Position numbers and translations under genes: made by a program. A stretch of 10,462 nucleotides of DNA, taken from the NCBI GenBank assembly GCA_035530135.1, contig DATKVJ010000175.1:1-10462 (forward strand). Direction: 5' to 3'. The notes beneath the pieces were generated by a model, which was not told the origin of the DNA, did not search any database, and saw nothing but the letters and a program-made list of their open reading frames with translations. Origin of the DNA: CAIYYX01 sp035530135 (lineage in GTDB: Bacteria; Pseudomonadota; Gammaproteobacteria; Burkholderiales; Rhodocyclaceae). Shown here piece after piece: positions 6,177 through 10,462 of this stretch (its first letter is position 1; every line of letters begins with the position of its first letter).

Positions 6177-6583
6177 GCGCGCCGCTCTTGCTCGAGATCC
6201 GGCGGCGGCTCCGCGCGGTTGCGCATGTGATCGGCCAGATCGGCCAGCGCCCGCTCCAGTTGCGCGCGCAGCCCCGCGTCGGCGACGCACTCGGTGAGCG
6301 CCGTGCGCATGCACAGCAGCCACTGGTCGCGCATGGCGGTGTCGATGGCAAAGGGCAGGTGGCGCGCGCGCAGGCGCGGGTGGCCGTATTTCTCGACGAA
6401 CAGCTGCGGCCCGCCGAGCCAGCCGGAGAGGTACATGAACAGCTTCTCCTCCGAGGTCGAGAGGTCGCGCGGATGCAGCCGGCGCAAGGCGTAGCTCTCC
6501 GGCAGCGTGTCCATCAGTTCGTAGAAGCGCCCGACCAGGCGGCGCAGGGCGGGCGCGCCGCCCAGGATTTCGTAGGGGCTCAT
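6173..6583 (-). CDS. Group II truncated haemoglobin
   Basis: A 136-residue globin of the 2-over-2 type. Recognisable positions are Tyr21 (B10, in GRFYELM), the group II segment WLGGPQLFVEKYGHPRLR (55-72), the proximal haem ligand His75 (F8, RHLPFAI), and Trp88 (G8, DQWLLCM), which is diagnostic for groups II and III. Bacterial group II globins bind O2 and NO and are variously implicated in oxygen delivery, NO or peroxide chemistry. The ATG at 6583 overlaps the envZ stop by 4 bp (ATGA), so the globin is the third gene of an ompR-envZ-globin operon. Its TAG stop is nested head-on with the thpR stop. The protein assignment is sure; its link to the two-component system is inferred from gene order. 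Confidence 0.94.
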   Translation of the reverse strand: MSPYEILGGAPALRRLVGRFYELMDTLPESYALRRLHPRDLSTSEEKLFMYLSGWLGGPQLFVEKYGHPRLRARHLPFAIDTAMRDQWLLCMRTALTECVADAGLRAQLERALADLADHMRNRAEPPPDLEQERRA

Positions 6584-7902
6584 GGCGATTTGGCCGGCGC
6601 CGTCGCCGGGATCGCGATGCGGGCGATCAGGCCGCCGCCGGGCCGGGCCAGCAGTTCGAGGCGGCCGCCGTGGCCGCGCGCGATGCGCTCGACGATCGCC
6701 AGGCCGAGCCCGGCGCCGCTGGCGTTGCCGCGGGCGGCGTCGAGCCGGGTGAAGGGCAGCTTCAGGCGTTCCGCCTCCCCGGCCGGGATGCCCGGGCCGC
6801 GATCTGCGACGTCGATGCGGATCTCGTTCTTCTCCGCTCGCAGACTCAGCGTCAGCGGCTCCCGGCTTCCGGCGTAGTACAGGGCGTTGTCGATCAGGTT
6901 GGCAACGGCCCGGCGCAGCGCCCGCGGCCGCAGCGACAGGTGCCGCACCGCGGCGAGCTCGCAGTTGATAGCCACGCCGCGGCGCTGGTACTGGGCGGCG
7001 AGTTCTGCGAGCAGCGCCTTGAGGTCGGTTTCCTCCACGGCTTCGCCGGAAGACTCCCGGGCAAAATCGAGAAACTGGTCGATGGTCTTGTCCATCTCCT
7101 CGACGTCCGTGACCATGCCCTCCCGGATCGCGGCCTCCGCGCCCGACATCTCGATGCCCATGCGCAGCCGCGCCAGCGGCGTGCGCAGGTCGTGCGAGAT
7201 GCCGGCCAGGATCAGCGCGCGGTCGCTGTCCAGGCGCGCCAGGTCGGCGGTCATCTGGTTGAAGGCGTGCGCCAGCGTGGAGATTTCGCCCGGTCCCCGC
7301 TCCTCGACCGGCGAGGGCATCTTGCCGCGGCCGATTTCCGCCGCGGCGGAAGACAAGGCCTTGAGCGGACGGGTGACGCGGAACATGATCAGATAGGCGC
7401 CGGCCAAGGACAGCGACAACGCCGCCGCCCCCCAGCCCAGCCATTGCCAGGGGATTCTGCGCTCCAGGCGCTGGCTGGGCAGCGCCACCCAGTATTCGTC
7501 GTCATCGATGTGGAAGCTGACGAACACCGCCCGCTCGCCGTTGCGCTCCAGCGTCATCCGCGTCCTGGGTCCCAGCTTCTGCCTGAGCTCGGTCAGGACG
7601 TCGGTGAGCAGCGGCCGATCGGGCAGGGGGGCGACGCTCTCGTCTTTCTTGACCGCATAGACGTGGATCCCTTCGCGGTCCGAGAGCTCCCGCAGCAGTT
7701 CGCGGCGACGCTCGGGATGGGCGTTGATCAGGGCGCTGCGCGTGAGGTTGGTCACGCTCTCCATCAATTGGGTCAACTGGCGGGCGCGCGGCCCGTTCTC
7801 GTAGGTGCTGTAGATCGCGAACCACGCCAGCATCGACAGCAGCATCAGCGCTGCCACCAGAAGGAAGGTCCGCCACAGCAGCGTGCTCGGCCAGAGCTTC
7901 AA
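6580..7902 (-). CDS. envZ: Two-component sensor histidine kinase, EnvZ-like
   Basis: A 440-residue inner-membrane kinase. Order: short cytoplasmic start; TM1 about residues 10-31; periplasmic domain about 32-150; TM2 about 153-174; HAMP about 175-228 (RVTRPLKAL onward); H-box SHDLRTPLARLRMGIEM with phospho-acceptor His237; N-box NLIDNA (335-340); then G1 DRGPGIP and G2 GAGLGLAIVERI. The HAMP/DHp sequence is close to EnvZ and the upstream gene is an OmpR orthologue, so it should autophosphorylate and control OmpR. The start is TTG at 7902, overlapping the ompR stop as TTGA; the first ATG in frame is codon 20, inside TM1, so TTG is favoured. The stop overlaps the globin start. Confidence 0.93.
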   Translation of the reverse strand: MKLWPSTLLWRTFLLVAALMLLSMLAWFAIYSTYENGPRARQLTQLMESVTNLTRSALINAHPERRRELLRELSDREGIHVYAVKKDESVAPLPDRPLLTDVLTELRQKLGPRTRMTLERNGERAVFVSFHIDDDEYWVALPSQRLERRIPWQWLGWGAAALSLSLAGAYLIMFRVTRPLKALSSAAAEIGRGKMPSPVEERGPGEISTLAHAFNQMTADLARLDSDRALILAGISHDLRTPLARLRMGIEMSGAEAAIREGMVTDVEEMDKTIDQFLDFARESSGEAVEETDLKALLAELAAQYQRRGVAINCELAAVRHLSLRPRALRRAVANLIDNALYYAGSREPLTLSLRAEKNEIRIDVADRGPGIPAGEAERLKLPFTRLDAARGNASGAGLGLAIVERIARGHGGRLELLARPGGGLIARIAIPATAPAKSP

Positions 7903-8624
7903 TGCTTGACGCCGTCCGGCACGAACACGTAGCCGAAACCCCAGACCGTCTGGATGTAGCGCGGCCGCGCCGGATCGTCCTCGACCAGCTTGCGCAGGCG
8001 CGAGACCTGGACGTCGATGGCGCGGTCGAACACGTCGTATTCGCGCCCGCGCGCGAGTTCCATCAGCTTGTCGCGGGAGAGCGGCTGGCGGGGGTGCTGC
8101 ACCAGTACCTTGAGCACCGCGAATTCGCCGGTGGTCAGCTGCGTGGTGACTTTGCCGCGCGAGATCTCGCGCGTCGCGAGGTTGAGGAAGACGCTGCCGA
8201 AGCTGATCGACTCCTCCTCGTCGGTGGGCGCCCCCGGCGGCGGCGGCGCACCGCGCCGGCGCAGCACGGCGTGAATCCGGGCCACCAGTTCGCGCGGATT
8301 GAAGGGTTTGGGCAGATAGTCGTCGGCGCCCATTTCGAGCCCGACGATGCGGTCGATGTCGTCACCCTTCGCGGTCAGCATGATGATCGGCAGCTCATTC
8401 TTCGACCCGCGCAGGCGACGGCAGATCGACAGGCCATCTTCGCCCGGCAGCATCAGGTCGAGCACCATCAGGTCGTAGCGCTCGTGTGCGAGCGTCTTAT
8501 CCATCGCTACGGAACTGTCTACCGCCTTGACGGCGAAGCCCTGCTCGGTGAGGTAGCGGTTGAGCAGATCGCGCAGGCGCTGGTCGTCATCGACGACCAG
8601 AATCTTGTGTGTGGAATCATTCAT
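7899..8624 (-). CDS. ompR: Response regulator OmpR
   Basis: A 241-residue OmpR/PhoB-type regulator, strikingly similar to E. coli OmpR along its full length. The receiver domain (about 6-122) has the acidic pocket D12-D13-D14, phospho-acceptor Asp56 in VLDLMLPGEDGLSICRRLR, Thr84 (MLTAK) and Lys106 (LPKPF). A proline-rich linker (about 124-138) leads to the winged-helix DNA-binding domain, with TTGEFAVLKVL, LSRDKLMELARGREY and YIQTVWGFGYVFVPDG. It presumably responds to EnvZ and controls envelope or osmotic-stress genes. The ATG at 8624 fits the family N-terminus and lacks a good ribosome site. Phased TGTTACA repeats 57 bp upstream suggest autoregulation. First gene of the ompR-envZ-globin operon. 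Confidence 0.96.
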   Translation of the reverse strand: MNDSTHKILVVDDDQRLRDLLNRYLTEQGFAVKAVDSSVAMDKTLAHERYDLMVLDLMLPGEDGLSICRRLRGSKNELPIIMLTAKGDDIDRIVGLEMGADDYLPKPFNPRELVARIHAVLRRRGAPPPPGAPTDEEESISFGSVFLNLATREISRGKVTTQLTTGEFAVLKVLVQHPRQPLSRDKLMELARGREYDVFDRAIDVQVSRLRKLVEDDPARPRYIQTVWGFGYVFVPDGVKH

Positions 8625-8630
8625 GACGCG

Positions 8631-8636
8631 ATCGTA
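8631..8636 (-). promoter_or_regulatory. Candidate ompR -10 element (leaderless spacing)
   Basis: TACGAT on the minus strand lies exactly 6 nt before the ompR ATG. The -35 position 17 bp upstream reads TGGCGC, a poor match, as would be expected for an activator-dependent promoter. The phased repeats at 8673-8689 are centred 57 bp upstream of the start codon. Confidence 0.35.
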
Positions 8637-8672
8637 ACCGCAACCGGCTCGCCGCGCCAGAGCCCGCGCGGC

Positions 8673-8723
8673 TGTTACAGCCTGTTACAAATTGTCGGCG
8701 CGGTCTAACAGTATCCTTACAAA
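8673..8723. promoter_or_regulatory. Candidate OmpR-binding repeats
   Basis: TGTTACA occurs at 8673-8679 and again at 8683-8689, exactly 10 bp apart; on the minus strand this reads as tandem TGTAACA half-sites. OmpR is known to bind two tandem half-sites on one face of the helix with GTAACA-like cores. A third element sharing TTACAAA lies at 8717-8723, 32 bp (about three helical turns) from the equivalent position at 8685-8691. The cluster sits between divergent ompR and the small exported-protein gene and could serve either. Confidence 0.55.
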
Positions 8724-8783
8724 CACCGCCTAGGATGCTCCCCAGAGATTGATCAGGGGGCGCAATCAGAAGCGAAGCCCGCT

Positions 8784-8789
8784 TATAAT
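8784..8789 (+). promoter_or_regulatory. -10 element for the small exported-protein gene
   Basis: A perfect TATAAT lies 87 bp upstream of the ATG at 8877, which would give a leader of about 80 nt. No good -35 is found at 16-18 bp spacing (GCGCAA/CGCAAT region), so an activator may be needed. The rest of the 8625-8876 gap holds the OmpR-like repeats and no other feature I can support. Confidence 0.45.
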
Positions 8790-8876
8790 GCGCGCTATTC
8801 TGTCGGGCTCAGTTCAAGCCGATTCCGATGCTCTCTTGATGGTCGCCCAAGGTCCGCACATGCAAAGGAACGCCCG

Positions 8877-9194
8877 ATGAAAACGCCCGCCTGGATCGCC
8901 GGATCTTTGCTGATTCTGGCCGTTTCCCAGCCGGTGTCGGCCCAGCAGGCGTCTTCTCAGCAGGCACCCTCCATTCCGCAGCAACTGATCAGGTTTCCGG
9001 GGCACTTGCTCGGGATAATCAGCAATTGGCTGCCGCACAGCGCGAGCGGCGGCGATGCCCAAGCTCCCGCCGACAAGGCGCAGCAGGTCAAGCGCGCAAG
9101 CCTGTCCGAGGCTGAGCGCTTGCAGTTGCGCCAGGACGTCAACGAAGCCGGTCGCGACATCTACCGGCACGAGCCGCCCGCCCACCATCGCTGA
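8877..9194 (+). CDS. Small exported protein of unknown function
   Basis: A 105-residue protein with a clear Sec signal peptide: Lys2, hydrophobic core 8-17, and a VSA motif before likely cleavage after Ala22. The mature protein of about 83 residues starts Gln-rich (QQASSQQAPSIPQQ), has a hydrophobic patch (FPGHLLGIISNWLP) and ends with a charged helix LSEAERLQLRQDVNEAGRDIYRHEP and a His-rich tail. The ERxQLRxDVxxAGRDIY pattern recalls, from memory and unchecked, small exported proteins of other betaproteobacteria. It should be periplasmic. The start ATG has AAGGA 7 nt upstream. It is divergent from ompR across a region with OmpR-like repeats, so osmotic or envelope-stress control is possible. 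No function is assigned. Confidence 0.85.
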   Translation: MKTPAWIAGSLLILAVSQPVSAQQASSQQAPSIPQQLIRFPGHLLGIISNWLPHSASGGDAQAPADKAQQVKRASLSEAERLQLRQDVNEAGRDIYRHEPPAHHR

Positions 9195-9240
9195 GCGCGT
9201 GTCCGCCGTCTTCCCGGCCAGATGCGGGGGAGGAAGCGGA

Positions 9241-9262
9241 CGGGGATCGGTTAAAATCCCCG
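9241..9262. promoter_or_regulatory. Inverted repeat enclosing the -10-like element of tsaB
   Basis: CGGGGAT (9241-9247) and ATCCCCG (9256-9262) are perfect 7-bp inverted arms around an 8-nt loop. A -10-like TAAAAT (9252-9257) overlaps the right arm and lies exactly 6 nt before the GTG start of tsaB; no convincing -35 is seen. The dyad could be an operator on a leaderless promoter. In a read-through RNA it would be a hairpin one nucleotide before the start codon. Confidence 0.4.
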
Positions 9263-9263
9263 C

Positions 9264-9956
9264 GTGAATCTGATCGCCCTCGAATCTTCCAGCCGCCGCT
9301 TGTCCGTCGCCCTCTGGCGCGACGGCGCGCTCTCCGAGCGCGCCGCGGACGTCCCCAACGGCGGCTCGGAGCGGCTCTTGCCCTGGCTCGTCGAGCTGCT
9401 CTCGGACGCGAAGCTGTCGCTGTCCGATCTCGACGGCGTCGCTTTCGGTGCCGGTCCGGGCGGCTTCACCGGCCTGCGCCTGTCCTGCGGCCTGGCCCAG
9501 GGACTGGCCCTGGGCCTCGACCTGCCGGTGCTCGCCGTGGCAACCCTGGAGGCATTGGCGCTGGCGTCCGGCGCAGACAAGGTGTTCGCCTGCCTCGATG
9601 CGCGCATGAACGAAGTCTACGGTGCTGCCTACGTCGTCCACGGCGAGGCGCTGGAGACGGTGATCGCGCCTTTTTGCGCGCCGCCCTCGGCCGCGGCGGC
9701 ACCGCCGGGCAAGGGCTGGCTGGGCTGCGGCGACGGCTTCGCGAGTCACCCGGAACTTCTGGGGGACGCCATCGGCGCTGCGCTCGTCGGCGTCCGCCCC
9801 GACCTCTGGCCGACCGCCGCCGCCGTGGCGCGGCTCGCCGCGCCGCGTCTGGCGCGCGGCGAGGGGGTCGATGCGGCGCTGGCCGCGCCGCTCTATGTGC
9901 GCGACAAGGTGGCGCTGACCACCGCCGAGCGGCTCGCCCGCGGCGGCCTGAAATGA
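9264..9956 (+). CDS. tsaB: tRNA threonylcarbamoyladenosine biosynthesis protein TsaB
   Basis: TsaB is the non-catalytic ASKHA-fold partner of TsaD; with TsaE they transfer the threonylcarbamoyl group made by TsaC onto A37 of ANN-decoding tRNAs (t6A). The 230-residue length is normal. The N-terminus NLIALESSSRRLSVALWRDG matches the family opening strand, and the hallmark GAGPGGFTGLR lies at residues 62-72, followed by the GLAQGLALGLDLPV helix. CLDARMNEVYGA is another family segment. The start is GTG at 9264, the only position giving the proper N-terminus, with no Shine-Dalgarno sequence. The stop overlaps the rimI start by 4 bp (ATGA). tsaB-rimI pairing is widespread in proteobacteria. Confidence 0.96.
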   Translation: MNLIALESSSRRLSVALWRDGALSERAADVPNGGSERLLPWLVELLSDAKLSLSDLDGVAFGAGPGGFTGLRLSCGLAQGLALGLDLPVLAVATLEALALASGADKVFACLDARMNEVYGAAYVVHGEALETVIAPFCAPPSAAAAPPGKGWLGCGDGFASHPELLGDAIGAALVGVRPDLWPTAAAVARLAAPRLARGEGVDAALAAPLYVRDKVALTTAERLARGGLK

Positions 9957-10417
9957 ACGCGGTGATCGCCCCGAAAATCCGCTTCGCGCCGATGCGGGAT
10001 GCCGATCTCGACCGGGTCGCGGCGCTAGAGCGACGCATCTATGCCTTCCCCTGGACGCGCGGCAATTTTGCCGATTCGCTGGCCTCCGGTTACAGCGCCT
10101 GGCTGCTGCTGGAGAATGGGGCGCTGGCCGGCTACGCGGTGATGATGGTCGCGCCCGACGAGGCGCAACTGCTCAACATCAGCGTCGCGCCGGAGTGCCG
10201 CCGCGCCGGTTACGGCACGGCGCTCTTGCTGCACCTCGCAGCGCAGGCGCGCGCGCGCGGGGCGACGCGGCTGTTGCTCGAGGTGCGGCCCTCGAACGTC
10301 GCCGGACTCGCCCTCTACCGCCGCCAGGGCTTTCTGCGGATCGGCGAGCGGCGCGGCTATTACCCCGCGGCACTGGGCCGCGAGGATGCGCTGGTGCTGG
10401 CGAAGGATCTGCCATGA
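9953..10417 (+). CDS. rimI: Ribosomal protein bS18-alanine N-acetyltransferase RimI
   Basis: A 154-residue GNAT acetyltransferase. The acetyl-CoA loop RRAGYGTALL lies at 83-92 after the core strand LLNISVAP. Glu110 (LLEVRPSN) and Tyr122 (ALYRRQGF) align with the catalytic Glu103 and Tyr115 described for Salmonella RimI, both with the same offset of seven residues, and GYYP (135-138) follows. FPWTRGNF near the N-terminus is also typical. The enzyme acetylates the N-terminal alanine of ribosomal protein S18. It overlaps tsaB by 4 bp upstream and the next gene by 4 bp downstream, so all three are probably translated as a coupled set. Confidence 0.95.
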   Translation: MNAVIAPKIRFAPMRDADLDRVAALERRIYAFPWTRGNFADSLASGYSAWLLLENGALAGYAVMMVAPDEAQLLNISVAPECRRAGYGTALLLHLAAQARARGATRLLLEVRPSNVAGLALYRRQGFLRIGERRGYYPAALGREDALVLAKDLP

Positions 10418-10462
10418 GCCGGCGCCGCGACAGCGTGCTGCGCGAGATGGGCCTGGCGCCGC
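10414..10462 (+). CDS. Start of a likely uracil-DNA glycosylase gene (cut by window edge)
   Basis: Only 16 codons are visible (MSRRRDSVLREMGLAP). The ATG at 10414 overlaps the rimI stop as ATGA, in line with the spacing of the preceding gene pair, so it is a genuine start. The R-R-D-x-V-L-R-E-M-G-L-x-P opening resembles the N-terminus of the family 4-type uracil-DNA glycosylases that often follow rimI in betaproteobacteria. This identification rests on recall of gene order and a short N-terminus and is tentative. Confidence 0.55.
   Translation, partial: MSRRRDSVLREMGLAP

Noticed and set aside
6670..7932. Rightward open frame (420 codons) antisense to envZ
   Set aside because: It is a mirror of a well-supported kinase gene, with no recognisable motifs.
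8860..8880. Six-codon frame (MQRNAR) overlapping the start of the small exported-protein gene as ATGA
   Set aside because: It contains the ribosome site of the real gene and has none of its own; the overlap is probably chance.
9201..9241. Possible terminator hairpin (GTCCGC...GCGGAC) after the small exported-protein gene
   Set aside because: Only six outer pairs form before a bulge, the loop is long, and no T-run follows; it is insufficient for an intrinsic terminator.
8814..9749. Leftward open frame (311 codons) across the small exported-protein gene and tsaB
   Set aside because: tsaB is unambiguous on the plus strand, and the exported protein has a signal peptide and ribosome site; the antisense product has no features.

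Overview
The window is a gene-dense, high-GC stretch of bacterial chromosome, most likely from a betaproteobacterium, perhaps Rhodocyclales. This is inferred from an OmpR/EnvZ pair very close to the enterobacterial proteins, an ispD-ispF pair, a tsaB-rimI pair apparently followed by a uracil-DNA glycosylase gene, a DsrE/YjbQ/AmmeMemoRadiSam cluster, and the codon use. I see no mobile element, CRISPR array, tRNA or rRNA.

Region 1 (1-4342, all leftward): read in transcription order this is amrB (MEMO-like), amrA (AMMECR1-like), amrS (radical SAM), an unrecognised 145-residue acidic protein, a MAPEG-family membrane protein, a YjbQ-family protein and a DsrE-family protein cut by the window edge. 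amrB-amrA-amrS form a tightly overlapping operon. They are the three signature proteins of AmmeMemoRadiSam, a system conserved across the domains of life whose reaction is still unknown. The unrecognised gene starts only 27 bp after amrS and is a candidate fourth partner.

Region 2 (4464-6176, rightward): ispD, ispF and thpR overlap one another. IspD and IspF are two steps of the MEP isoprenoid pathway. ThpR is an RNA 2',3'-cyclic phosphodiesterase (LigT) family protein.

Region 3 (6173-8624, leftward): ompR, envZ and a group II truncated haemoglobin are joined by 4-bp start/stop overlaps. The globin gene meets thpR tail to tail, with the two stop codons nested in one CTAG palindrome.

Region 4 (8625-8876): a 252-bp divergent intergenic region carries 10-bp-phased TGTTACA repeats resembling OmpR sites and a perfect TATAAT.

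Region 5 (8877-10462, rightward): a small exported protein of unknown function is followed by tsaB (t6A tRNA modification), rimI (ribosomal protein acetylation) and the first 16 codons of a likely uracil-DNA glycosylase. The last three are joined by ATGA overlaps.

Three genes that head their units (ispD, ompR, tsaB) each have a TANNAT hexamer exactly 6 nt before the start codon and no clear Shine-Dalgarno sequence. This suggests leaderless transcripts. No gene-free stretch exceeds 300 bp.
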